From CAWARU01 sp963784575 (GTDB lineage Bacteria; Pseudomonadota; Gammaproteobacteria; UBA6186; Azoamicaceae), in assembly GCA_963784575.1 (NCBI GenBank), contig CAWARU010000001.1:806001-870000 (forward strand): a stretch of DNA of 64,000 nucleotides. The letters run 5' to 3'. Shown here one piece after another: positions 40,265 to 50,191 of this stretch (position 1 is its first letter; each line of letters begins with the position of its first letter). The position numbers and the translations under genes are program-made. A model generated the notes under the pieces. That model saw only the letters and a list, made by a program, of their open reading frames with translations, had not been told where the DNA came from and searched no databases.

Positions 40265-41419
40265 TTATTCTGATCCCACCAGCTCTGCTATCGCCTCTGC
40301 TGCGCGCACTGCAGCACCTCGACGCAATTCCAAGTGAATTGCCGTGAATTTTTGAATCAAGTGATCGTAACTTTTACCCCGCTCCAAGCACTGCAGCAAT
40401 GCCTTGCCAAGGAGTGTCGGCTGCACATCACCCTGAATAAATTCTGGAACCAGTTTCTCATTTGCAAGCAAATTGGGCTGCGAAATGTACGGGACTTTTA
40501 TCATATGCCTTGCAATTTGATAAGTGATGGGATTCATGCGATAGGCGACTACCATGGGCTTCTTAAACAGCAATAATTCGAGTGTTGCGGTGCCGGAGGT
40601 CACTAAAGCTGCATCACAGGCTTCCATTACCGCGCGGGAGTTGCCGAGAACTGTTTGAATGGGCACAAAGGGTGCATACTTCAGACAGAGGGATTCAAAT
40701 ATTAATTTGTGCTCTTCAGATACCAACGGTGCAAGGAATAATAAACCAGGATCTTGCTCATAGAGCCATTTCGCAGTTTCAATATAGGGTTTTGAGAGAT
40801 ACTTAAGTTCGCTATTTCTGCTTCCAGGCAAAATTGCGATGACTTTTTGATGCGGTCCAAAACCAAATTCTTCCTTTGCAAGCGTGATATCGATTTCAAG
40901 GGGAATTTGATCTGCAAAGGGATGGCCGGTATAGCAGACTGGCACGTGATGCTTTTGGTAGAATTTGGCTTCAAAGGGATACAGTGCGAGCATCAGATCT
41001 ACTGCTTCGCGGATCTTATGAATACGTCCTTGGCGCCATGCCCATACGGTGGGACTCACATAATGGACAGTTTTAATGTGATGCTGGCTGCGTAATATGC
41101 GTTCCAAACCCAAATTGAAATCGGGTGCGTCGACGCCAATAAAAACATCGATGCGATTTTTATTATGATGATTTTCTGTGAAATGCTGAATTAAGGAACG
41201 GCGTATCCAGTAGAGCTCGGGGAGATGCAGCAAGGGATCGATAAATCCCATATAAGAGAGTTTATCCATGTTGAAGAGCGGTTTTGCGCCTGCTTCGATG
41301 AGTTTTGGTCCAACGACCCCAGTGAGGCTAAGATTTGGAAAATGTGCTTGCAAAGGTTGAACTAATGCTGAAGCGAGGAGATCTCCAGAGGGTTCGCCGA
41401 CAACGATTCCTGTCTTCAA
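40265..41419 (-). CDS. lpxB: Lipid-A-disaccharide synthase
   Basis: This GT19 enzyme of about 384 residues joins UDP-2,3-diacylglucosamine and lipid X to make the lipid A disaccharide. It has GIVVGEPSGDLLASALV at the start, FIGVDAPDFNLGLE, YVSPTVWAWRQGR, ALYPFEAKFY, TGHPFADQIP, AILPGSRNSE and ALVTSGTATLELLL. A TTG at 41419, preceded by AGGAG, fits the family N-terminus better than the TTG at 41437. It follows lpxA by about 40 bases. Confidence 0.95.
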   Translation of the reverse strand: MKTGIVVGEPSGDLLASALVQPLQAHFPNLSLTGVVGPKLIEAGAKPLFNMDKLSYMGFIDPLLHLPELYWIRRSLIQHFTENHHNKNRIDVFIGVDAPDFNLGLERILRSQHHIKTVHYVSPTVWAWRQGRIHKIREAVDLMLALYPFEAKFYQKHHVPVCYTGHPFADQIPLEIDITLAKEEFGFGPHQKVIAILPGSRNSELKYLSKPYIETAKWLYEQDPGLLFLAPLVSEEHKLIFESLCLKYAPFVPIQTVLGNSRAVMEACDAALVTSGTATLELLLFKKPMVVAYRMNPITYQIARHMIKVPYISQPNLLANEKLVPEFIQGDVQPTLLGKALLQCLERGKSYDHLIQKFTAIHLELRRGAAVRAAEAIAELVGSE

Positions 41420-41460
41420 TCCATCCTCTCCTCTCAACCCCTTAAAGGTGATTGGTTTCC

Positions 41461-42249
41461 CTACCTCACAATCCCACGCGTCGAACTCGACAGAAAATCC
41501 ACCAACATCATCACTTCTGGAATTTCTCCAACCATAGCCCTTAACTCTGTGATAGCCTCTTGCAGCGTAAAACTTTGGCGGAAAATAATCTTGTAAGCTC
41601 GCCGCAATGCTGTCATGGTCTCAGAATCAAAACCGCGACGTTCAAGTCCAACTGAATTTAAGCCATGCGCTTCCGCAGGGTACCCAGAAACCGTAATGAA
41701 AGGCGGTACATCTTTATAAATAATAGCGCCTCCCGCTGCAAAACTGTGCGCACCAACGGAACAAAATTGATGCACGCCGACCATACCACCAAGGCAGGCA
41801 TAATCTCCGACATTCACATGACCTGCGATGGAAGCGTTGTTTGAAAAAATAATATTATCTCCCACAATGCAATCGTGCGCGACATGAGTATATGCCATGA
41901 ATAAATTATCGCTGCCAATGATGGTTTCTCGACGGCCATTCATGGTACCGCGATGAATTGTGCAGCATTCTCGAAAGATATTGCGATCGCCAATGATAAG
42001 CTTGGTAGGTTCGCCCTGATATTTTTTATCCTGGGGTGCCTCTCCAATGGATGCGAATTGAAAGATTTTATTGTCTTTTCCAATTTTAGTGGGCCCATTG
42101 ATGACAACATGAGGTCCAATCCAAGTACCTTTTGCTATTTCAACATGAGGTCCGATCACTGTAAATGGTCCAATATGGACATTTGCTGCAATCTTTGCAC
42201 TTGGATCTATGATTGCATTTGGATATTTTAAAGCATGAGTATCTGTCAC
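41461..42249 (-). CDS. lpxA: UDP-N-acetylglucosamine acyltransferase
   Basis: This 262-residue left-handed beta-helix enzyme carries out the first step of lipid A synthesis. Hexapeptide repeats run through about 190 residues (IDPSAKIAANVHIGPFTVIGPHV). The catalytic His lies in LFMAYTHVAHDCIVGD, followed by GGMVGVHQFCSVGAHSF and SGYPAEAHGLNSVGL. The GTG start overlaps the fabZ stop as GTGA. It belongs to the lpxD-fabZ-lpxA-lpxB run. Confidence 0.97.
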   Translation of the reverse strand: MTDTHALKYPNAIIDPSAKIAANVHIGPFTVIGPHVEIAKGTWIGPHVVINGPTKIGKDNKIFQFASIGEAPQDKKYQGEPTKLIIGDRNIFRECCTIHRGTMNGRRETIIGSDNLFMAYTHVAHDCIVGDNIIFSNNASIAGHVNVGDYACLGGMVGVHQFCSVGAHSFAAGGAIIYKDVPPFITVSGYPAEAHGLNSVGLERRGFDSETMTALRRAYKIIFRQSFTLQEAITELRAMVGEIPEVMMLVDFLSSSTRGIVR

Positions 42250-42692
42250 GATTTTATCTTCCCTTCTGCACTTGTCATTTCTGCTGTGCAGGCAATTTGG
42301 CCGTCGACACTAGCGGTTCCTCTGAATTTCCACACCTGGGCACGATGCTTTAGAACATCTACTCTCAAATGCAATTGATCCCCAGGTACCACCATCTTTT
42401 TGAAGCGAGCATCATCGATTGATCCCAAATAAAATAAAGTTTCAGTGGCTGTCCATCCGGTGCTTTTGCAGACAAGAATGGCTGCGGCTTGAGCCAACGC
42501 TTCTACGATCAAGACACCTGGCATGATTGCTTTCATCGGAAAATGACCGTTGAAAAAAGGTTCGTTGATGCTGACATTTTTGATGGCATCCAAACTCTTG
42601 CCATGATCGATATTGATAACTCGATCGACTAATAGAAAAGGATAACGATGCGGAATGCTATTCAGTATCTCTTGTATGTCTAAGATTTCCAC
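42246..42692 (-). CDS. fabZ: 3-hydroxyacyl-ACP dehydratase FabZ
   Basis: This 148-residue hotdog-fold enzyme dehydrates 3-hydroxyacyl-ACP in fatty-acid elongation. It contains IPHRYPFLLVDRVI and the active-site region FFNGHFPMKAIMPGVLIVEALAQAA with catalytic His and Glu. Length and motifs are normal. It lies between lpxD and lpxA, where it competes with LpxA for hydroxyacyl-ACP. Confidence 0.97.
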   Translation of the reverse strand: MEILDIQEILNSIPHRYPFLLVDRVINIDHGKSLDAIKNVSINEPFFNGHFPMKAIMPGVLIVEALAQAAAILVCKSTGWTATETLFYLGSIDDARFKKMVVPGDQLHLRVDVLKHRAQVWKFRGTASVDGQIACTAEMTSAEGKIKS

Positions 42693-42779
42693 AAAAACTC
42701 CTCGCCTAGCCAGTGTTTTTCCACACTAGTACATTTTTCCCGAACAATTACGTCCGCTCTAATTACTCTATTTTCTATA

Positions 42780-43880
42780 TTACTCTATTTGTTGTCTTTC
42801 CGCTTCTCTTTCCAAAGCCTTCTCTAAAGCCCTAATTCTTTTTGCCATCTCATCCAAATATTGGAAGCGTGCGGCATTTTTACGCCATACGTGATTGGGC
42901 TTAGCAGGCAGGCCTGCAGAATATACACCAGATTCATTAATCGAACTGTTGACGCCTGTTGTCGCCGTGATGCTGACCCGATCCGTAATATCCAGGTGTC
43001 CGGCAATGCAAGCTGCTCCACCTATCAAACAATATTTGCCAATATTAGTACTTCCCGCAATCGCAACACATGCCGCAATTGCCGTGAAGTCGCCAATCGA
43101 GACATTATGCCCGACTTGAACCAAATTATCGATGATGACGCCGTTCCCAAGGCAAGTGTCTTCCAAAAATCCTCTATCTACCGTGGTATTCGCGCCAATT
43201 TCGACATTATTTCCTATCACTACTCCGCCTAAATGCGGCATTTTTACCCAGGCCTTGCCATCATGTGCAAAACCAAAGCCATCGCTGCCAATCACTGCAC
43301 CACTGTGTATGAGGCAGGACTCACCTAAACGCACGCGTTCATACAGTGTCACTTTTGGTTTTAATATCGTTTTTGTGCCGATAACCGAATTGTCACCAAC
43401 GCACGAGCCAGCGCCTATAACAACCCCCGCAGCAATGCTCACTCCAGAACCAATGACAACTAAAGGTCCAATTGCTGCGGTACTGTGAATGTTGCAACCA
43501 GATCCAATCACTGCAGTTGGATGAATGCCCGGAGGTATTACGCTATGTTTTTCAAAAAGAGCAGCAACTTTAGCCAAAGCAAGTCTCGGATTTTCTGCAA
43601 TTAAAAGATTAATAGCTTTTATCGCAACTTTGGAACTTTGATTTTTTGAGTCATTCGAAGAATCCGAAGAATCATCTCGAGCACAAAGCGCTTCATCCTC
43701 AGGCGCCAAAAGTACTGCAGCAGCGCGGGTTTCCCCCAAGTACTTTCGATATCGTGTATTCGTTAAAAACGCGAGATCATTAGGCCCTGCTGCATCGAGT
43801 GCAGCAAGGCCAGAGATCATGCAATTGGGATCGCCTTTGAGCCTTGCCCCAATACTTTCTGCAAGTTCTTGCAGGCGCAT
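42780..43880 (-). CDS. lpxD: UDP-3-O-(3-hydroxyacyl)glucosamine N-acyltransferase
   Basis: This protein of about 366 residues has an N-terminal uridine-binding domain (LQELAESIGARLKGD, NDLAFLTNTRYRKYL). A hexapeptide beta-helix follows, with the catalytic GVIIDNLVQVGHNVSIG region, and then a C-terminal helix. It adds the second acyl chain in lipid A synthesis. A Ser/Asp/Asn-rich stretch (DDSSDSSNDSKNQSSK, near residue 70-85) interrupts the N-terminal domain and is not typical of the family. The ATG at 43880 is taken as the start. Confidence 0.95.
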   Translation of the reverse strand: MRLQELAESIGARLKGDPNCMISGLAALDAAGPNDLAFLTNTRYRKYLGETRAAAVLLAPEDEALCARDDSSDSSNDSKNQSSKVAIKAINLLIAENPRLALAKVAALFEKHSVIPPGIHPTAVIGSGCNIHSTAAIGPLVVIGSGVSIAAGVVIGAGSCVGDNSVIGTKTILKPKVTLYERVRLGESCLIHSGAVIGSDGFGFAHDGKAWVKMPHLGGVVIGNNVEIGANTTVDRGFLEDTCLGNGVIIDNLVQVGHNVSIGDFTAIAACVAIAGSTNIGKYCLIGGAACIAGHLDITDRVSITATTGVNSSINESGVYSAGLPAKPNHVWRKNAARFQYLDEMAKRIRALEKALEREAERQQIE

Positions 43881-43920
43881 CAAGTAGTATTGCCTTACTT
43901 CGTTCTATACTGAATCAGTC

Positions 43921-44505
43921 TTACTTCTTATCTTTCTCAGATGACTTTGCAGAAGTCTTCATCTTCGAAAGTTTTTGCAAGACTTTATCAGTGATATCGA
44001 TGCTGTCTGCCATATAAACGGTGGCTTCTTGAGGAATCACCAGATCATATTTCTCTTCAGCAGCAAGTTTACCGACCACATCCCGAACCACGGCCAGGAA
44101 ATCATCCATTTCTTCACGATGACGGGTGGTATAGTCTGAACGAAGTTCCTCGTCCATATGACGAAGATCTTGTTGAATTTTAGCAAGTTCCTTTTCAGAC
44201 TTATTTCTTTCTGATTCGGACATGGTGTCACGATCACGTGCCAATTTTTCTTGCTTGGTTTGATATTCTTTTTGTCTGGCAATCAACTTATCTTTGCGTC
44301 CTTGGAACTCACCTTCAAGACGCTTGCCAGCGGCTTCGGCTTGAGGTGCTTTTTGCAATAACTGCTGCCAATCAATCACACCAATTTTAGGAGTTGCATG
44401 TGCAGCAGCGGCTGAGGCAGCCGGTGTATCAGCAGCATAGGCGCCAGTTGCTCCAAAAACAAAAATGAATGCGGATAATAACAACATTTTAATTAAACGG
44501 TTCAA
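43921..44505 (-). CDS. skp: Periplasmic chaperone Skp/OmpH
   Basis: This protein of about 194 residues has an N-terminal signal peptide (MLLLSAFIFVFGATGAYA), then KIGVIDWQQLLQKAPQAEAAGKRLE, a long coiled coil rich in K, E and Q (KEYQTKQEKLARDRDTMSE), and a closing domain DLVIPQEATVYMADSIDITDKVL. Skp forms trimers that hold unfolded outer-membrane proteins. A TTG at 44505 has a strong AAGGAGAG and is preferred over the ATG at 44544, which would put extra charged residues before the signal peptide. It is directly downstream of bamA. Confidence 0.92.
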   Translation of the reverse strand: MNRLIKMLLLSAFIFVFGATGAYAADTPAASAAAAHATPKIGVIDWQQLLQKAPQAEAAGKRLEGEFQGRKDKLIARQKEYQTKQEKLARDRDTMSESERNKSEKELAKIQQDLRHMDEELRSDYTTRHREEMDDFLAVVRDVVGKLAAEEKYDLVIPQEATVYMADSIDITDKVLQKLSKMKTSAKSSEKDKK

Positions 44506-44544
44506 GGCTGCTCTCCTTCTTAAGCATGTTTTACAAAATATCAT

Positions 44545-46961
44545 CTAAAATTGTGTACCCATCCAGAATGTAAAGGAACGCTTTTCATCTACAGCCTTAG
44601 CATTAAGTGGTTTAGCTAAGCTGAAGGTGATAGGCGCGCCTAAAGGCGAATGCCAAGCCAAAGAAACACCCACCGCATATCGCATGCCATTGGGTCGGCC
44701 TATCCTTGACTTCCCATTCAAATACTTATCCCGGAAATGAGTATCATATACCTGACCGGCATCTAAAAACAATGATGTTCGAATAGATTTTGCATCCGGT
44801 TTAATAGGATTCGGAAAAATTAACTCTATAGAAGCCGCTGTCAGTAAGTTACCACCGAAAGCCCGGCCAAATTGATCGGGCGGACCCAGGGCATTTTCTT
44901 CAAAGCCGCGCACTGTTCGGGTACCACCACAGAAGAAATGTCTGAAGAATGGCAGTCGATTTTTTCTATGATAGTCAACTCCATCCTTTTACTTTACCAT
45001 AACCATCTCCATACCCTAAAGAGGTGTGTAGGTTAAGTATCCAATATTCTGATTCAGTTAAGGGATAATATAATGAAGCATCATAAGTTAGACGATAATA
45101 GTTCAATTTAGATCCCGGTGCAGCAACGCGTATTTTCGCTGACTGGCTTAAACCTCGGGTTGGGAAGATCGGTCTATTTAAACTGTTATAACCCCAGCCA
45201 ATACCCAAAACATACTCATCATATTTTTTACCATGTAAGGTAATAAAATCTTTGATTTCCTGAGCCTCAGTATAGGGATTCACTTTTAATCGAGTATTAT
45301 CATATCCAATGCTGGTACTCAAAGCTTCAAAACGTCCCAGCGGAAAGATAAAACGCAATTCTGTACCATAGCTATCTATGGTGTAATCGGATATAAAAGT
45401 TGTTTTAGAGAGATCGGTTTTATTGTAGTAAGCCCCGACACCCATGGCGATGCCATCTACCGTAAAATAGGGATCTTGGAAATTGAAGGCATAATTGGTG
45501 GTTGATTTACTTTTATCAAAACTCAATTCCACAAATTTTCCAGTACCGAAGAAGTTTTCCTGACTGATACTGAAATTGAACATCAATTTTTCTGTGGCTG
45601 AATATCCTAAACCAGCACCGATTTGTCCCATCCGTGCTTCTTCAATTTTATAGAGCAGATCCACCTGATCCGGTGCACCTGGCACAGGAATGGTTTCCAC
45701 ATCAACTTCGGTCGAAAAACCTTTGCGTTCGAGTTGTTCTTTACCAATCTTAACAAGACCGGTTGAAATCCAAGCGCCTTCTAATTGAGGTAATTCGCGG
45801 CGCAGTACTTCATCTTTTGTGGTGGCATTGCCGCAAAACAAAATGCGGCGCACATAGACCCTTTTGCCTGGAATAAGTTCATAACGCAAATTGACGCACT
45901 TAGTAGCCTCATCCACTATCGGCACGATATTGGCTTCCGCTTGAGCATAACCAATATCCCCCATTCTTTCTTCCAATGCCTGCTTCACTTCCAATAATAC
46001 TTTTCGGGAAAAGCAGCTGCATTTTTCAATGGGAGTGAGTAGACAAGTTAATTCTTCTTTCGGCACGACAAAGGGTCCAGTTAACTCAACATTTCCAAAA
46101 GTGTATTTTTCGCCTTCACAGATTTGAATGGTAATATAGATTTCTTTTTTATTGGGGGTGAGTGACACTTGGGTGGATTCAATTTGAAAATGAAGATAGC
46201 CCCGATCCATATAGAAGGAACGGAGTGTTTCGAGAATCGGCATTCAATTTTTCCTTGGCGTATTGATCATCATTGGTAAACCAGGAAAGCCAATTTGTAG
46301 TGGCTGAATGAAAATCTTTCAGCAATTCACCCTCACGAAAGCACTCATTGCCGATGATTTTGATTTGCTTGATGCGGGCGATGTCGCCTTCATAAATATC
46401 GAGCTTAACGCAGACCAAATTCGGTCCTTCTTCTTCTATTTTTGGCTCAATTTTGACGCCATAGCGACCTTTTTTAAAGTAAAATTTTTCAATTTCCTTC
46501 ACAGCTTGAGCAATGATGATGGGATCATACATGCGTCCTTCTGCCAATCCTACTTCTCGGAGCGTTTTGAGTAGTTTATCTTTGTCTTTCACGCCTTCTA
46601 CCGTAAGTTTGCTGATAGAGGGTCTTTCCACAACATTGACAACTAAAGTATCACCCTGCCGCGATAAAGAAACATCTTTAAAAAACCCAGTCTGATAAAG
46701 CGCGCGAATGGCTTCACTGCCTTCTTCTTCAGAGATAGTTTGTCCAACGTGGACGGGTAAATCATTTAAAACTGCAGCTTCGGACACACGAGCCAAGCCC
46801 TGAACGCGAATTCTTTTAACAACGAAAGATTCGAATGCGCTTACTTGAGCGGTGGCAAGACATCCAACTAAAATTAATAGCGCAGAAGTCTTTAGGGATG
46901 GCTTTTTATTAAATGACACCATATTGGATATCTTTTTCGATATTTTTTTGAATGAAATCAC
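44545..46961 (-). pseudogene. bamA: Outer-membrane assembly factor BamA, with two single-base insertions
   Basis: The span encodes about 800 residues, the normal BamA size. It starts with a signal peptide, POTRA domains (FVVKRIRVQGLARVSEAAVL, KLTVEGVKDKDKLLKTLRE) and a C-terminal beta-barrel with VRGFEENALGPPDQFG and a last residue F. The frame changes near 46235 (an extra T before CTCGAAACACTC) and near 44984 (an extra T before the block leading to RLPFFRHFFCGGTRTVRGF). BamA folds outer-membrane proteins and is essential in Gram-negative bacteria, so the insertions may be assembly errors. Its neighbours rseP and skp are as in E. coli. Confidence 0.92.
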
Positions 46962-47126
46962 TTTAAAACGTTCTCCATAAGTAATTTCCTTAAGAAAATA
47001 TATTTATTACGAATACATTCTTAGGTACTAGGCACACATCCTAACACAAAAGCGAATCTAAAGTGAATTTTTTAAATTAAAAATAATAGATAAGAATATA
47101 AATAAGAATTTAGATAAATAAAGTTG

Positions 47127-47267
47127 GGCCTGTTGACAATTCTACTATGTTGGCCATAAATCATTGATTTCTTGTGCTCCGTTGCTCATTTATTTCAATA
47201 TAAACTGCGCTACGGTGCTCAGAAATCAATGATTTCTGGCTCAACCTAGCGAATTGTCAACAGGCCC
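47127..47267. repeat. 141-bp nested palindromic element between bamA and rseP
   Basis: A perfect 17-bp terminal inverted repeat (47127-47143 and 47251-47267) encloses a second perfect 15-bp inverted repeat (47158-47172 and 47221-47235). No ORF is present. The structure resembles a non-autonomous transposon-like repeat. The rest of the 330-base gap shows no gene. Confidence 0.8.
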
Positions 47268-47294
47268 TTATTTTTGAGCACTTTTGACCTATAT

Positions 47295-48651
47295 TTAAAA
47301 TCGAGAAAGATCGTTATAGAACACAAAAAGTGTAAAGAAAAGAATTATAATTCCACCAATCCAAAGCCCAATATTTTGAACATGTTCCGATACTTTGCGG
47401 CTTGTAATCAATTCCCAAACACAAAACATAATATGTCCACCATCTAAGATCGGAATTGGCAACAAGTTCAAGACACCTAAGTTAATACTAATGACAGCTA
47501 AAAAGCTCAGAAAATATTCTAAGCCGCTACTTACCGTGCGGCCAGCATATTCAGCGATGGTTATGGGACCACTCAGATTTTTTGACCGAAACAGTCCCTT
47601 GGATCATTTTTTTTACCATTTCTATGGTCAATACGGTATAACTCCAGGTTCTTTTGAGAGCTTCTTCAAAAGCTTTAATCGGACCAAAACGAAGGGTTCG
47701 CATGAATTCTTTGGGAATTTCTAAATTGGTTGAATAAATTACACCGATAAAACCCACTTCTTTGCCATCATCTAATTTTTTAGCAACAGGACTTAACTCT
47801 ACATCGACATTTTTCCCTGCACGCAAAGCCACGATGGTCACAGTTTTGCCCAACTTCTGTTGAATCACATCGCTTGCTTCACTGCGAGAACGAATTTTAT
47901 GGCCATCTATGGCAATGATTTGATCTCCTTTTTGTAAGCCGGACTGAGCTGCAGGATAGTCAGGCAGGAACCCGCCGATCACAGCGGGTAGCGGATCGAG
48001 CGGATTTAAGCCGAGGTCCTTCATAAAATCCGAACCTGCGGCATGATCAACGCCAGTTAAATCCATAAAAAACTGTTTGGGACTTGCATTGGGATTGTCT
48101 CGTGCTTCAATCACTACTTTTTTGTTCTCACCTAAATCAGAAATGAGGTGAACAGAAACAGCTTCCCAACTTAAGGTGGGATTATGATCAATACTGACAA
48201 TTTCTTGATGAGAGCGCAAACCTGCTACATAAGCGGGGCTATTTTCAGGCACTGATCCTAAAATAGGTGCGAGATAGGAAATTCCAATTAAAAACATCAG
48301 CCAGTAAGCAAAGATAGCAAATATTAAATTAAACAAGGGTCCTGCTAATAAGACAGCAATACGCACAAGCACGGGCTTATGACTAAAAGACATGGGGCGC
48401 ATGGATTCAGGAATGTCTGCACCGCGTTCGCCATAGAGCGCTACGTAACCGCCCAATGGGAGAGTGGACAGGGCATATTCAGTGCCTAATTTGTCGTACC
48501 AGCGGAAAAATGGTTTACCAAAGCCGATTGAAAAACGATTCACTTTGATGCCAAAACGACGTGCTACCCAAAAATGTCCAAACTCATGAACGGTGATAAG
48601 TATGCCGATCGCGATGAGAAAACCGATGATAGAAATCAAGACTTGCAACAT
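47295..48651 (-). pseudogene. rseP: Site-2 protease RseP, with one frameshift in an A6 run
   Basis: The span of about 450 codons encodes an intramembrane zinc metalloprotease. It has ITVHEFGHFWVAR near residue 20 (the HExxH-type zinc site HEFGH), PDZ segments (PENSPAYVAGLRSHQEIVSID, YPAAQSGLQKGDQIIAIDG), and NLLPIPILDGGHI with the third zinc ligand Asp. The frame is lost at six A residues (minus strand, 47583-47578), which gives an early stop, and continues in the next frame to 47295. One extra A explains it. RseP cleaves anti-sigma factors and is usually essential. Its ATG overlaps idi by 16 bases. Confidence 0.9.
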
Positions 48652-49205
48652 AAATATTCCGATACAATTTTTAGAGCGGGCTTCAGCCAGGGCGTATAGA
48701 GATGTTCAGAATGCGCTAATTCTGCTTCTAGCTGAGTTAGGCTCATCCATTTCAGATCTTGTATTTCCTTTTCGTCAAAGTCAAAGTTAAAGGATTCGCT
48801 TTGGGGTGAGGGTTCTCCTAGATATTCTCCCAATAATACGTGATCAAATTCATTTTCAATGAGGCCGTTGGTAAAAGTAGCTTGGTATTGGAATGATCCA
48901 ATGGATATTAGTGGTAGCGAAATACCAAGTTCTTCCTTCAATCGCCTCTGCCCTGCTTCTATAATACCTTCATGTAACCTAGGATGACTACAGCAAGTAT
49001 TGGTCCATAGTCCACCGCAATGATACTTGTTTTGATGGCGTTGCTGCAACAAAAATTCAATTTCGGATCCCAGACCCTGAATTCGGTAAATAAAAATGGA
49101 AAAGGCGCGGTGCAGCATGCCCAGTTGGTGAGCTTTTAATTTTTCAGCAGTGCCAATGACTTGATCTTGGGTGTCTACTAAGATCACCTCTTCTTCACTA
49201 TGCAT
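48636..49205 (-). CDS. idi: Isopentenyl-diphosphate isomerase, type 1
   Basis: This 189-residue Nudix-fold enzyme interconverts IPP and DMAPP. It has EVILVDTQDQVIGTAEKLKAH, HRAFSIFIY, WTNTCCSHPRLHE (the catalytic Cys is in TCCSHP), AGQRRLKEELGI, and ENEFDHVLLGEY with the catalytic Glu. Length is typical. It overlaps mvaD by 8 bases and rseP by 16, so it is translationally linked to both and completes the mevalonate operon. Confidence 0.95.
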   Translation of the reverse strand: MHSEEEVILVDTQDQVIGTAEKLKAHQLGMLHRAFSIFIYRIQGLGSEIEFLLQQRHQNKYHCGGLWTNTCCSHPRLHEGIIEAGQRRLKEELGISLPLISIGSFQYQATFTNGLIENEFDHVLLGEYLGEPSPQSESFNFDFDEKEIQDLKWMSLTQLEAELAHSEHLYTPWLKPALKIVSEYLCCKS

Positions 49206-50191
49206 CCGACACCACTAGATTCGGAAAAATGCGCAAAACCTTCTCTTCGTCTTCCTCTTGAAAAAAAAGCTTGAGATTGGGACCAGCATCTTGGGTAAAG
49301 TACACTGGCAAACCATTTTTACGCGCAGCTCTTACCGCTTCCCAGGCAGATACCGTGTCTGCATTGGAATAAATGATGGAAGGAGATGCTGTCATCATTA
49401 AACCATGCAGGGATTGAGCATTATTTTCTACGAGTTCACCAAAGACTGCAAAGTTTCTTTGCGCTATTGCTTCTTTCATGGCCTGCAAATCATGCTCCAC
49501 TTGCTGCTTCCAGGCATCGAAAAAAAATGAAGTGGCTCTGGTTTGTTCCATGGCTACTCGAGATGATATGGGTTTAGGATTTTTATTCAATATCATAAGA
49601 CCAACCCGAAGTGAAGGCCAAGTATGATTGAGTGGAACACCATGACTGTCGCGACCTTCGGCGGAGCTGCCTTTCTGCCATTCAACAAAGCCAGGCCAGA
49701 GCGAACGGCAAGCAGAACCAGATCCTAAGCGTGCCAGGATCGACAGCGTTTTCTTATCTAAGTTGAGAGCGTATAACTTATCTAAGGCAAGCACAAGTGC
49801 TGCAAATCCGGAAGCGGAAGAAGCGAGACCTGCTGATATAGGAATGTTTGATTCCGTTTCGATATGGTAATGGGTTTCTAGATTTGGTCGAAATAGATCT
49901 AAGAAGTTCGTGAGGCGAGTTACGAAGGGTTCTGTAGATTGTAACTCTTTACCATTTAGGATGACGGTGTCTGCCGATACAGTTTCCGAGATTCGGGTCG
50001 TTGTCCCGAAGCTTCCGAGAGAAATTGATAAACTGTTGGTTTCTGGAAGATTCCAAAGGGAGTCTCGTTTGCCCCAATATTTACAAACTGCTATGTTGAC
50101 CGGCGCAAAGGCTTCACCGACTTTGTTATCTGTTCTCTGGGGCGGGGGAAGGGAGATCTTGCACGAAATTTCGGATGGGATTGTTATTCAT
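49198..50191 (-). pseudogene. mvaD: Diphosphomevalonate decarboxylase, with a frameshift near the start
   Basis: The coding frame 50150-49198 is open and gives NIAVCKYWGKRD, NSLSISLG, IPISAGLASSASGFAALVLAL, GSGSACRSLWPGFVEWQKG and ASPSIIYSNADTVSAW, all MvaD landmarks. The only good start, ATG at 50191 overlapping the upstream kinase gene by 8 bases, is one base out of register; one extra base in the C-rich stretch at about 50139-50148 explains it. The enzyme decarboxylates mevalonate 5-diphosphate to IPP. All other landmarks are intact. Confidence 0.88.

Noticed and set aside
47127..47267. Rho-independent terminator of rseP
   Set aside because: The arms are separated by over 100 bases and no U-tract follows; a palindromic repeat fits better.
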